64,000 nt of DNA from Sphingobium naphthae. GTDB lineage: Bacteria > Pseudomonadota > Alphaproteobacteria > Sphingomonadales > Sphingomonadaceae. The DNA lies in assembly GCF_020782235.1 (NCBI RefSeq), contig NZ_JAJGNO010000006.1:248001-312000 (forward strand). Direction: 5' to 3'. Positions 18,927-27,271 of this stretch are shown piece by piece. A program made the translations under genes and the position numbers. Numbering within the stretch: the stretch's first letter is position 1; each line of letters begins with the position of its first letter. The notes below the pieces were generated by a model. That model saw only the letters and a program-made list of their open reading frames with translations. It searched no databases and was not told the origin of the DNA.

Positions 18927-19385
18927 ATGCGCTATTTTCTCGACACCGAATTCAACGGCTTTGGCGGCACGCTGATCAGCGTGGCCCTGGTGCCCGAGCA
19001 TGGCGACCAGGAATGCTATGTCTCGCTGCCGCTGCCGGAGGTGATCGAACCATGGGTGGCGGGGCATGTCATCCCCTATCTGCGACATGTGCCGCCCGGC
19101 ATCGACCATGAACTGGACCGGGCGGAAGCCGCCGATCTGGTGGCAGCCTATCTGGCGGGCGATCCCGATCCGGTCATCATCGCCGATTGGCCGGAGGATC
19201 TGGCGCATTTCTGCGCCTTGCTGGTGACCGGGCCGGGACGCATGGCGGGAATCGATTTCGGGCTGAAGCTGGAATTGATCAACGCGGCGGGCTTCAGCGC
19301 GGCGGCCAATAGCCGGGTGCCCCATAACGCGCTGCACGACGCGCGTGCGCTGCGCGATTTCTACATGGTCGACCGGGTCGGCTGA
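18927..19385 (+). CDS. DEDD-family 3'-5' exoribonuclease
   Basis: A compact 152-residue protein of the RNase T/H-like exonuclease fold. The first catalytic motif is FLDTEFNG (Asp and Glu at residues 5 and 7), a middle acidic region contains IIADWPEDL, and the last motif is PHNALHDARAL with the His/Asp pair of DEDDh enzymes. It resembles the small Rv2179c-type 3'-5' exoribonucleases. I chose the ATG at MRYFLDTEF; the frame is open far upstream only because it runs antisense to pgm. The last 25 bases overlap the convergent end of a membrane-protein gene. Confidence 0.8.
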   Translation: MRYFLDTEFNGFGGTLISVALVPEHGDQECYVSLPLPEVIEPWVAGHVIPYLRHVPPGIDHELDRAEAADLVAAYLAGDPDPVIIADWPEDLAHFCALLVTGPGRMAGIDFGLKLELINAAGFSAAANSRVPHNALHDARALRDFYMVDRVG

Positions 19386-21154
19386 TCGCGGCCCAGGCGG
19401 CTGCGTTCGAACCACCAGAGCAGCGCACTGGCGATAAGCCAGGCAAGCGCAAAGGGCCAGGCGGGACCGGGCGTCGGAAGGGAAATGCCCCCATCGCGCG
19501 GCGCTGTGCTGCGCAGCATCAGCGTGGCGTCGCGATTGCGCGCGGCGCGCATAGCCGGCAGCGCGTCTGCGGGCTGGACATAGAAGGGGGTGGCGGCGCC
19601 CTTGTCGTGCAGGCGGTGCCAGCCGGCGGTGGCGGGCCAGAAGGCGGCGCACGCGCCCACTTGCTGCAGCGCCGCGCCCGCGCCATCGGGCCGCTCGACT
19701 TGCGCATCGCCGCCGATACCGCACAAAATGAGGCGCTCGCCTGCCCAGCTGATGCCGGGCAGCGATGCGCTGCCAGGCGCGGGCCGGACGACGGCGCGCA
19801 GCAGGGCGCGCCACCAGTCATCATATAGGGCGCCATGCCCGGTCAGCGCCAGGGCATAGCTGTCCAGCCCCGCGAAGAGCGCGACCCGGCCCAGGCCCGC
19901 AGCGTGCCAGGCTGCAAGCGGGGTGCCGCTGGCGTCGCGGAGCAGCGTGACGGCCTGATCACCTGCCGGGGAGAGCGCAAGGCGGCTGACGTCCGGGATG
20001 AAGTCCGCCGGCAGGCGCATATCGTCTGGCATGTCGGCGCTTGCAATGCCTTGCCGCGTGCGCGCCATGGCGGCTGCCGGCGGCTTGGGCAAGGCGAGCG
20101 GCGCGGCGACATTGTTTCCGGACAGCGCGAAGCCGAGCCCGCGCCACTGGGCGCGGGTTGTCCTGTCGAGCGGGCCGCCGGCGCGCAGGATGAGGCCGAG
20201 GCCATCGCGCACGGCGGCGAGAAGAGCGTTGCGCTGGCCGCCGAGACCGGCCCAGCTGCGATCGTCGATCAACACGGCGTCGAACCGGCGAAGCGTGGCG
20301 GTGTCGATCGATATGGGCGCATCGCCCAGCAGCACGCCGCCGCCTACGCTTATGCGGCTGGTCACGTGGAAGCCCGCATCGGTGGCCCAGCGGCGAAGAT
20401 ATTTGACCTCCGGGCCGGGGGCGCCGGCGAGAAGGAGGAGCCGGGGCGGCTTGACGTCGCGGACGGTGAGCGGAACCGCCGCCTGCGCCGCGAGCCGCTT
20501 TCCGGACATGATACGCAGCGTGAACAGGCTGTTTCCCGCTGCGCGCGCCGTGCCCGTGAGGCGGAAACGGCCTTGCTTGTCCGGCACCCCGCTGTCCGTG
20601 ACGCGGCCAGCGGGGTCGATCAAGGCGATGCTCGCGCCCGGCAGCCCGGCGATCTGGCCGCCTACGGTGAATGCCTCGCCGGGTGCGGCTGCTGGGGGCG
20701 GCGTCAGCGACACGAGCCCCGTCGGCGGGGCGGGGGGATCATAGCTGACTTGCACGCCGCGCGCGGCGTCGATGTCGCGCGGCGGCAGGCCTTCGCCGAG
20801 GAGGCTGACCTGGCGGGCGCCAGGATGGCGGCGCAGGGCGGTGGCGAGATCGGGCGCGGCCTCTGCGCCCTGCAAGGTTCCGGCTTCCGGCAAGGCGACA
20901 AGGCCCCCGCCTTGACGCACGGCGAGGCGCGATGCGCCAGCGGTGGCGATGCGGAGGCTGGCTGACCCGCCAGCGACCGGTGGCGGGTAGAGGGTGAGGA
21001 ACAGAAGCGTCGCACACAGCGGCTGGAGCAGCAGCAACGCGATGAGCCTCAGCGCGCTCGCCCCTGGCGCTGATCGATGCCAGAGGATGAGGCGTATGGC
21101 CGCAATCAGAACGGCGAGGGCGAGCAATCCCGCGATCAGGCGTTCCATGGTCAT
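19361..21154 (-). CDS. Large membrane protein with GATase1-like domain, end of the MoxR/DUF4175 run
   Basis: A 597-residue protein with two N-terminal hydrophobic helices (LIAGLLALAVLIAAIRLIL and LRLIALLLLQPLCATLLFL) and a long region of beta-rich sequence. In the middle is a glutamine-amidotransferase-like stretch (PRLLLLAGAPGPEVKYLRRW, FDAVLIDDRSWAGLG, GLGLILRAGG) without an obvious catalytic Cys-His pair. One C-terminal helix (WPFALAWLIASALLWW) ends it. Similar proteins sit at the end of MoxR-DUF58-DUF4175 clusters in alphaproteobacteria; no function is known to me. The ATG overlaps the DUF4175 stop by 4 bases. Its final 25 bases overlap the convergent exoribonuclease gene. Confidence 0.75.
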   Translation of the reverse strand: MTMERLIAGLLALAVLIAAIRLILWHRSAPGASALRLIALLLLQPLCATLLFLTLYPPPVAGGSASLRIATAGASRLAVRQGGGLVALPEAGTLQGAEAAPDLATALRRHPGARQVSLLGEGLPPRDIDAARGVQVSYDPPAPPTGLVSLTPPPAAAPGEAFTVGGQIAGLPGASIALIDPAGRVTDSGVPDKQGRFRLTGTARAAGNSLFTLRIMSGKRLAAQAAVPLTVRDVKPPRLLLLAGAPGPEVKYLRRWATDAGFHVTSRISVGGGVLLGDAPISIDTATLRRFDAVLIDDRSWAGLGGQRNALLAAVRDGLGLILRAGGPLDRTTRAQWRGLGFALSGNNVAAPLALPKPPAAAMARTRQGIASADMPDDMRLPADFIPDVSRLALSPAGDQAVTLLRDASGTPLAAWHAAGLGRVALFAGLDSYALALTGHGALYDDWWRALLRAVVRPAPGSASLPGISWAGERLILCGIGGDAQVERPDGAGAALQQVGACAAFWPATAGWHRLHDKGAATPFYVQPADALPAMRAARNRDATLMLRSTAPRDGGISLPTPGPAWPFALAWLIASALLWWFERSRLGRDQPTRSTM

Positions 21155-23247
21155 GGCGCGGCCCCCTGCAATGCGCGCAGATAGCGAGCGCCGGCGGCAT
21201 CGGCAGGAGGGCGGCGCATCGGCTGGCCGGTCGGACGCGTCATCGCGGTCCAGAGAAGGCCGCGCAGGCGAGTCCGGCAAGATGCGCAGTCGGGCTCCCG
21301 CCGCGCGGCGTCGATCGCGCCGGTCAGCGCCAGCGGATCGGGCAACCGATCGGCATTGGCGCGCACCCAGCGTTCGAGCGGGTCGAGATCGGGCGTCACC
21401 TTTCCTTCCAGCGCGCGCCAGGCCGCAGCCGCCGGTCCGTCGCTGGAGGCAATCGGCGTGACGTCCAGCGTGCGGCTGGCGAGCCCCTCGCGTTCCCCGG
21501 TCATGCGGCGGGTGGGGTCGATCGGCGGCAGTTCCGGCCCGACCTTCGACAGGAAGATGCGGGTCGCTTGCTGCACCTCCTTGATGAAGCGCAGGGCGCG
21601 GTTGGCGAAGGGCAAAGCGAGGTCCGGGCGGCCCTGTTTCAGTTCGCGCTCGGAGCCCCACATCTCATCCACCGCCTGCTTCAAAATGGCGCGGGTTTCG
21701 GGATCGAGGCTGGATGCGGGTGAATCGTCATGCGGGTGGCCGAAGCTGGCCAGCACATCCTCCGGCGCGCCGAAGGCCGGTTTGGCCTGAGGCGGGCCAT
21801 GATCATGTCCATCGCCTTCAGAATGGCCTTCCGCGTCCGCGGTCGGCAGTTGTGGCTCGCCTTCTTCCTCGCCGCCCAGGAACTGGCTGTAGCGGCCGCG
21901 CAATATCTGCTGATCCGCGCCGATGGCGCCCGACCGCGCCAGATAGCGATCGGCCGACAAGGACCGCTTGCGCTTGAGCAGCGCTTCGGCGTCGATGATG
22001 ATCTGGCGCTGGCTGCGGAAATAAGCGGGAAGGGTGGTGTTCACCATGCCTTCCAGACCGCTGCTTTCGGGTGCGCGGGCCGATGGCCAGCGCAGAATGA
22101 CGCTGGGACCGCGCACCTCCTGCGCCGAAGGGCTGCGATTGTCGCGGACGATGAGCTGCGCCACCATGTCGCCGCCTGCGGAAAAACCGAAGCTGGAGAA
22201 AGCGAGCGAGGGGGCGAACCGCCGATCGCGCCCCGGGCCCGATCCGCTCACCGCAATTTCCCGCTCGGAGAAGGTCACATTCTCGCCTTCGCCAATGGCC
22301 AGCGTCACGCGCAGCCGCGCGGTGGCGGCGACGCCATAATCGTCGGTCGCGGCAAAGGACGGGGACCAGCTGCGCTGGCCCGGCTTGACCAGCGTCAGCG
22401 CGGGGCCAAGCGCCTTCACCTGCGGGGGATTGTCGGGCAGCGCATCGAGCCGGTGGAGCGGCGGCGTGCGCCCGCCCCCCGCAGCGGGATCGACGCGATA
22501 GAGGAAGGAGCGGTCGAGCGTCCGGCCGGCGATCCAGTTGTCGCCATCGCGGCGAAGAGGCAGCGCCTGACCATCCACGACCAGCAGACGCGGCATGCGC
22601 GCGTCCGGATCGAACCGGAGCGTCCATTCGAGCCTGGAGCCAAGCGGCGCGCGCGCATCGAGCTTGGCGGAATCGCGGGCGGGCAGGCCGGTGTAGGCAG
22701 GCGGCACTATCCGCAGATTTTGCGCGATGAGGCGCGGCAATCCCGGTGTCGCGGGCAGCCCCTCTTCGCTGGGCGCGAGCCGGGGCGGTCCTTCGCCGGC
22801 GCGCGGCCAGAGCAGGGCTGCAGCGACGATCAGCATCGCGGCGAGCAGCAGCGCGATCACAGGGCGCCTTGACCAGGGCGGCGCCAGATCCTGCGGCGTG
22901 CCCTGGTCGAGCCGGGCGGCGATGCGCGTGCGCTGCAGCGCCTGGAGCGGCGATGCGGGCGGGATAGGCGAGAAGAGCAGCGCGCTGCTATCCTCAAGTT
23001 CGGGACGCGCGGCGTCGAGAGTCCGGATGAGCCAGACGCGATCGTGACGCGCGGCGCGCTGTCGGGCGACGACCAGCGCGAGCGCAGCGCCGCCCAGAAG
23101 AAGCACGCCGGTCGTCAGCAGGCCGGCCAAGCGCCAGCTGATGGCTGCGATAGCGAAGAGAAGGGGCAGCGCGAGCAACAGCGTGTCGGCAAAACGCCGC
23201 CGCCGCGAAGGCGCGATCCAGTCGCGCAGCAGGGCGTCGGCGCTCAT
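21151..23247 (-). CDS. DUF4175 family membrane protein
   Basis: A 698-residue protein with two N-terminal hydrophobic segments (ADTLLLALPLLFAIAAISW, LAGLLTTGVLLLGGAALAL), a third at about residue 150 (VIALLLAAMLIVAAALL), and a large, presumably periplasmic, remainder. Recognisable DUF4175-type segments include LKALGPALTLVKPGQ-like and ATDDYGVAATARLRV sequence. A helical Glu/Arg-rich region follows with FRSQRQIIIDAEALLKRKRS, and a His/Asp-rich insert (GHSEGDGHDHGPP) comes later. The family is found in alphaproteobacteria beside MoxR and VWA-type genes; its job is unknown. Both ends overlap neighbours by 4 bases (ATGA). Confidence 0.8.
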   Translation of the reverse strand: MSADALLRDWIAPSRRRRFADTLLLALPLLFAIAAISWRLAGLLTTGVLLLGGAALALVVARQRAARHDRVWLIRTLDAARPELEDSSALLFSPIPPASPLQALQRTRIAARLDQGTPQDLAPPWSRRPVIALLLAAMLIVAAALLWPRAGEGPPRLAPSEEGLPATPGLPRLIAQNLRIVPPAYTGLPARDSAKLDARAPLGSRLEWTLRFDPDARMPRLLVVDGQALPLRRDGDNWIAGRTLDRSFLYRVDPAAGGGRTPPLHRLDALPDNPPQVKALGPALTLVKPGQRSWSPSFAATDDYGVAATARLRVTLAIGEGENVTFSEREIAVSGSGPGRDRRFAPSLAFSSFGFSAGGDMVAQLIVRDNRSPSAQEVRGPSVILRWPSARAPESSGLEGMVNTTLPAYFRSQRQIIIDAEALLKRKRSLSADRYLARSGAIGADQQILRGRYSQFLGGEEEGEPQLPTADAEGHSEGDGHDHGPPQAKPAFGAPEDVLASFGHPHDDSPASSLDPETRAILKQAVDEMWGSERELKQGRPDLALPFANRALRFIKEVQQATRIFLSKVGPELPPIDPTRRMTGEREGLASRTLDVTPIASSDGPAAAAWRALEGKVTPDLDPLERWVRANADRLPDPLALTGAIDAARREPDCASCRTRLRGLLWTAMTRPTGQPMRRPPADAAGARYLRALQGAAP

Positions 23248-24392
23248 GGCGCGCTGCTCCGGCTGCGGCAAGTGGCCATCCACCGCTCCGCGCACAGCAG
23301 CAGCGCGATAAGCAAGCCGAGCCAGGGCTGAAGCGGCTGGGGTGGCAGATCAGCGGGAGAGGCGCCGGTCAGCGGCGCATAGTCGCGCGCGGCGACGCGC
23401 GAGGGCGCAGCCACGGGCGGGCTTAAGAGCGCGCGGAGCTGCGTCGGGAAATCCGCATCGAGCAGCACCGGCATGGCCGCGGGGCGAAGCGGCCGGGTCA
23501 GTCGCACCATCCGACCGCTGCCGATGGTGGCGACTTCCGCTAGCGGCGCGCCTTCATCGTCCCGCCAGATCGTGACGAAAGCCAGGCCATCGGGCGCGCG
23601 CGCGTCATGCGAGAGCAGCACCGTGCCGCCCCGCGCCGCCCGGTCGCGCACCGCCTGAGGAACGGTGCCCGCCGCCAGCCATGCCAGCAGATGTCGCGGA
23701 TCGGGCAAGGGCGCAGCCGCATCGCCCAGATCCGGATCGGCAGCGCGGCCCTGCGGCTGCCACGCCAGCGCAGCGGCGCGCAGGTAGCGCAGCGCGTCTG
23801 CATGCGCCGCGTCGTAGCGGATGGCGAGCGAAGGCGGGGGCGCGGTGGGAACGCGCGCCGCCGGCATCGCGCCCGGCTGGATGCGCCAGGTGACTCTGCG
23901 CGAGACGCGGATGCGCTCAGCGTCGGCGCCCTCGATCACCTGCGGCGTCACGATGGTGATGGGCGCGCCTTGCGGCACCTCGGCGTCGAGTTGCCGGACC
24001 AGGCTGGCCAGCGGAATGGTAGCGGCCGGCGGCGGCGTATCCAGCGCCGGATAGCCGGGCGCAAGCCAGTGCAGCCGGGCGTCCGGAAAAGCGGCGGGAT
24101 CGACCCGTGCGCCGGGGACGACTGCGACATAGGGGCTCTGGTCGGCCGCGCCCCATAGCACGGGACGCGCCAGGAACAGGGCGACCAAGGCCAGCAGCAG
24201 CAGGCGCAGCAGCAGCAAAGGCCATTCGTCGAAGCGCAGGCGCGACCGCGGGCGCGGCTTCTGGCGCAGCCAGCGCAGGGCGGCGAAGTCGGTCGGCTGC
24301 TGTTCGCTGCGGCGCGCGATATGGATGACCAGCGGAACGATCAGCGCGACCAAGGCCGCAAGCGCGGCGGGAAACAGCAGACCCATGGCCAT
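23244..24392 (-). CDS. BatA-domain membrane protein
   Basis: A 382-residue protein beginning with the aerotolerance BatA N-terminal pattern: a first helix (LLFPAALAALVALIVPLVIH), the basic/DFAALRWLR linker, and a second helix (LLLLRLLLLALVALFLARPVL). A predicted periplasmic body and a C-terminal helix (WLGLLIALLLCAERW) follow. In related bacteria a DUF4159 domain is often fused to such an N-terminus; here it is absent and a separate DUF4159 gene lies three genes upstream. No VWA metal motif is seen. The start overlaps the DUF58 stop by one base (TGATG), and the end overlaps the DUF4175 start. Confidence 0.78.
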   Translation of the reverse strand: MAMGLLFPAALAALVALIVPLVIHIARRSEQQPTDFAALRWLRQKPRPRSRLRFDEWPLLLLRLLLLALVALFLARPVLWGAADQSPYVAVVPGARVDPAAFPDARLHWLAPGYPALDTPPPAATIPLASLVRQLDAEVPQGAPITIVTPQVIEGADAERIRVSRRVTWRIQPGAMPAARVPTAPPPSLAIRYDAAHADALRYLRAAALAWQPQGRAADPDLGDAAAPLPDPRHLLAWLAAGTVPQAVRDRAARGGTVLLSHDARAPDGLAFVTIWRDDEGAPLAEVATIGSGRMVRLTRPLRPAAMPVLLDADFPTQLRALLSPPVAAPSRVAARDYAPLTGASPADLPPQPLQPWLGLLIALLLCAERWMATCRSRSSAP

Positions 24393-25285
24393 CAGGCATA
24401 TTCCGCCGCGCTCTGCGCCGCGAACAGGCGGCGCAGGGGCAGGTCGACAGGCTCATCCAGCACATGGGCGGCATGCCGGATTCCGATCGCGTCCAGCCGC
24501 GCGTGCAGCGCGGCGCGCGCTTCGGCGAAACGGGCGAGAAACTCCGCGCGCAGCGCGGCGCCATCGGCCAGCAATTCCTCGCCGGTTTCGGGATCGCGGA
24601 AGCGATAGCCGCCGGCGAAGGGGAAATCCCGTTCTGCGAGCGTCAGCATCTCGATCACCAGCGTCTCGCGTCCGGCAGAGGCGAGCTTTTCGGCGAGCGC
24701 CACGGCGCCTTCATCGAAACAGTCGCTGATCAGGATGACGAGATCATGCGCGCCGATCCGCTCCCACAACGGCCCCATCTGCGCTTGCGCGGCAAAGCCG
24801 CGCGCGACGCCGACGTCCAGCAGTTCCAGCAGCAGCCGATCGCGCTGGCGCAGGCCCGTGGCGGGCGGCAGCAGGCGCAGCCCCGCATCGCCCAGCGCGA
24901 TGAACCCGACGCGATCGCCCTGCTGCATTGCCAGCTCGGCGATGGCGGCCGCGATCGCCTTGGCGGCGTCGAGGCGGCTATATTCCGGGCGCGCGGCGTC
25001 GCGCTGGTCCATGGAGGCGCTGGCGTCGATCAGGATCCAGACGGCGACCGGGCTTTCACGCTCGGCCTCGCGCACAAAGAATTTGTCGGACCGGGCATAA
25101 AGCTTCCAGTCGATCTGGCGCAGTTCGTCGCCCGGTTCATAGGCGCGATATTGCGCGAACTCGAGGCCAGCGCCCCGGCTGTGGCTCTGGTGCAGGCCGA
25201 TGCCATGCGATCCCACCGCCCTGCGCGTGACGAGGCGCAGGCCGCGAAGCCGGCTGCGCACGTCCGGGGGGAGGAGATCGACCAT
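24392..25285 (-). CDS. DUF58 (VWA-like) protein
   Basis: A 297-residue cytoplasmic protein with the DUF58 signature RAYEPGDELRQIDWKLYAR near residue 60. It is followed by a von Willebrand A-like core whose metal-site motif is DASASM (ILIDASASMDQRD), then DRVGFIALGD and VILISDCFDEG. DUF58 proteins are regular partners of MoxR AAA+ ATPases and are thought to act as adaptors in maturation or insertion of a membrane target. I chose the ATG at MVDLLPPDV, 7 bases after the MoxR stop; a longer open frame upstream only overlaps moxR. Confidence 0.9.
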   Translation of the reverse strand: MVDLLPPDVRSRLRGLRLVTRRAVGSHGIGLHQSHSRGAGLEFAQYRAYEPGDELRQIDWKLYARSDKFFVREAERESPVAVWILIDASASMDQRDAARPEYSRLDAAKAIAAAIAELAMQQGDRVGFIALGDAGLRLLPPATGLRQRDRLLLELLDVGVARGFAAQAQMGPLWERIGAHDLVILISDCFDEGAVALAEKLASAGRETLVIEMLTLAERDFPFAGGYRFRDPETGEELLADGAALRAEFLARFAEARAALHARLDAIGIRHAAHVLDEPVDLPLRRLFAAQSAAEYA

Positions 25286-25292
25286 GGACGGA

Positions 25293-26282
25293 TCAGGCGA
25301 GCGGAACGGCGCGGACCAGCGCGGCGACCACATCGTCGGCGCCGCGCCCCTCGGCCTCCGCGGCGAAGGACAGAAGCAGGCGATGGCGCATGACCGGCGC
25401 GGCGAGCGCAGCGATGTCATCCCGGGTCGCGGCGAGGCGGCCATGCAGCAGGGCACGCGCCTTGGCGCAGAGGATCAGCGCCTGGCCGGCACGCGGCCCC
25501 GCGCCCCATTTCACATATTTGCGAATCTCCTCGGGCGTGCCTTCGCCCGGGCGGCTGGCCCGGACGAGGCGGGTCACCCAGGCGAGCAGATCGTCGCTCA
25601 GATGGACGTCGCGCACGAGCCGTTGCAGCGCCAGCACTTCCTCGCCCTGCATGACGGTGGGCACCGCGCCGCCGCCCGCCCCGGTCGTCTGCGCGAGGAT
25701 GGCGCGTTCCTCTTCCTCGGTCGGGTAATCGACACGAACGTGAAGGAGGAACCGGTCGAGCTGCGCTTCGGGAAGGGGATAAGTGCCGGCCTGCTCAAGC
25801 GGATTCTGCGTCGCCAGCACGAAGAAGGGGCGGGGCAGCTGATGCGTGACGCCACCATAGCTGACGGTCTTTTCCTGCATCGCTTCCAGCAGCGCGGCCT
25901 GCGTCTTGGGCGGGGTGCGGTTGAGTTCGTCGGCGAGCAGAAGATTGGTGAAGACGGGGCCCTGCTGGAAGCGGAAGCTGCGATGGCCGGTGCCATGATC
26001 CTCCTCCAGCAATTCGGTGCCGAGAATGTCGCTGGGCATCAGGTCGGGCGTGAACTGGACCCGACGGAAGTCGAGCTTCAGCGCTTGCCCAAGCGAACGC
26101 ACCAGCAGCGTTTTGCCAAGGCCCGGAACGCCTTCCAACAGGCAGTGGCCGCCGGCGAGCAGGCCGATCAGCAATTGTTCGACCACGTCGGCCTGGCCGA
26201 CGATCGCCTGGCCGATCGCGGCGCGCAGGTCGGTGAGGCGCGCGAGGCGGGCCTGGATGTCGGCTTCGGTGAGGTCGGTCAT
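25293..26282 (-). CDS. MoxR-family AAA+ ATPase
   Basis: A 329-residue AAA+ chaperone-like ATPase. The Walker A motif is GVPGLGKT (residues 51-58), Walker B is LLLADE (114-119), the MoxR-specific NRTPPKTQAALLEAMQE follows, and sensor 1 lies in LATQNPLEQAGTYPLPEAQLDRF. A C-terminal lid helix bundle carries the sensor 2 arginine region. MoxR enzymes remodel or insert cofactors into partner proteins, usually with VWA-domain adaptors; here the DUF58 and BatA genes directly downstream fill that role. The spacing to DUF58 is 7 bases. Confidence 0.93.
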   Translation of the reverse strand: MTDLTEADIQARLARLTDLRAAIGQAIVGQADVVEQLLIGLLAGGHCLLEGVPGLGKTLLVRSLGQALKLDFRRVQFTPDLMPSDILGTELLEEDHGTGHRSFRFQQGPVFTNLLLADELNRTPPKTQAALLEAMQEKTVSYGGVTHQLPRPFFVLATQNPLEQAGTYPLPEAQLDRFLLHVRVDYPTEEEERAILAQTTGAGGGAVPTVMQGEEVLALQRLVRDVHLSDDLLAWVTRLVRASRPGEGTPEEIRKYVKWGAGPRAGQALILCAKARALLHGRLAATRDDIAALAAPVMRHRLLLSFAAEAEGRGADDVVAALVRAVPLA

Positions 26283-26308
26283 GATAGAGATGGCCCTTGT
26301 TTAACAGC

Positions 26309-26396
26309 GTCCTCCCCGCGAAAGCCGGAACCCGCGCCCGGCAAGTGCGAAGATGGAGAGCGTAGGAGACGGGTTCCCGTCTTCGCGGGAGTGACG
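26309..26396. repeat. Interspersed palindromic repeat, family C, copy 2
   Basis: An 88-base inverted repeat between the DUF4159 and moxR genes. The left arm is GTCCTCCCCGCGAAAGCCGG with AACCCG after it; the right arm is CGGGTTCCCGTCTTCGCGGG followed by AGTGAC. A transcript through it could form a long hairpin. It is in the middle of a run of eight same-strand genes. Confidence 0.75.
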
Positions 26397-26409
26397 TGCG
26401 ATCGAACAG

Positions 26410-27105
26410 TCACACCGATAGCGCGTACATCACGATGTTGACGGCGAATTTGGTGTTGTCCTCCGCCAGGAAGCGTTTGTTGCGCCAGTCATAGTCCCAT
26501 TCGCAGCCATAATCCTTGTTGCTGTAGAGAACGCCCAGCCGGCCATTCACCTCTATCCCCTTGAGATATTCGTGGACGAGGTCGTCGCCCCAGCCGTTGA
26601 GTTCCAGCGCGGTGTTGGGCGGGCCGTCGAACGTGAAGAAGCTGCGATAGATGCCATGGCTCTTTGGCAACTCGCGGATCGCCCCCGGCCCGAAGATCTT
26701 CGCCATCTGCGCTTCGAAGGAGCGGGCGAAGAGGCCATCAATGTCATGGTTGCAATCGTCCACCATGACGAAGCCGCCATTGCGGACATAGCGTTCGAAA
26801 TTGCGCCGCTCGGCGGGCGAGAATTCCACCAGCTTGTGCCCGGCCATGTAGCAGAAGGGAGCGGTGAGCATCTTGGGGTCGGACAGGGCGACCACATGCT
26901 CCTTGGGGTCCACCCGCAGCGTCGTATAGTCGATGAGCGACGTGATGATGTTGGACGGGGTCCGCTGATCGACATCCCAGTCGCCACTGTCGTAACGCAG
27001 GCGCGTGAACCAGAAATCATAGCCTCCCGCGGCGGCAAGGGGACGGGCCAGCATTGCGCCAGCCAGACCGCCCGTCATCAACCGAAGAAACTCGCCGCGT
27101 GTCAT
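26410..27105 (-). CDS. Stand-alone DUF4159 protein
   Basis: A 231-residue exported protein: the N-terminus TRGEFLRLMTGGLAGAMLAR is signal-like, resembling a twin-arginine signal with only one of the two arginines. The mature part carries the DUF4159 fold (FTRLRYDSGDWDVD, PFCYMAGHKLVEFS, RRNFERYVRNGGFVMVDDCN, then GVLYSNKDYGCEWDYDWRNK). DUF4159 is usually the C-terminal part of a large BatA-type protein; here it is a separate gene with a palindromic repeat on each side. Function unknown. The start is ATG 27105 or GTG 27108; neither has a clear ribosome-binding site. Confidence 0.82.
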   Translation of the reverse strand: MTRGEFLRLMTGGLAGAMLARPLAAAGGYDFWFTRLRYDSGDWDVDQRTPSNIITSLIDYTTLRVDPKEHVVALSDPKMLTAPFCYMAGHKLVEFSPAERRNFERYVRNGGFVMVDDCNHDIDGLFARSFEAQMAKIFGPGAIRELPKSHGIYRSFFTFDGPPNTALELNGWGDDLVHEYLKGIEVNGRLGVLYSNKDYGCEWDYDWRNKRFLAEDNTKFAVNIVMYALSV

Positions 27106-27132
27106 CACATTCAGTCACATAGGGATTTGCAT

Positions 27133-27252
27133 GATCCGCCCCTGGAAGGGGAGGTGGCTGGCGAAGCCGGACGGAGGGGTGTCCCGCTAACGATAGGGTG
27201 ACACCCCTCCCCCATTGCTTCGTTATGGTCCCGCTCCCTTCACAGGGGAGGA
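27133..27252. repeat. Interspersed palindromic repeat, family A, copy 3
   Basis: About 120 bases with outer arms CCGCCCCTGGAAGGGGAGG and CCCTTCACAGGGGAGGATC. The inner arms are GGACGGAGGGGTGTCCC and GTGACACCCCTCC. It fills the space between the TldE gene and the DUF4159 gene, which are otherwise co-directional. The right-hand half is more worn than in copies 1 and 2. Confidence 0.78.
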
Positions 27253-27271
27253 TCATGCACAGGTCACATCG

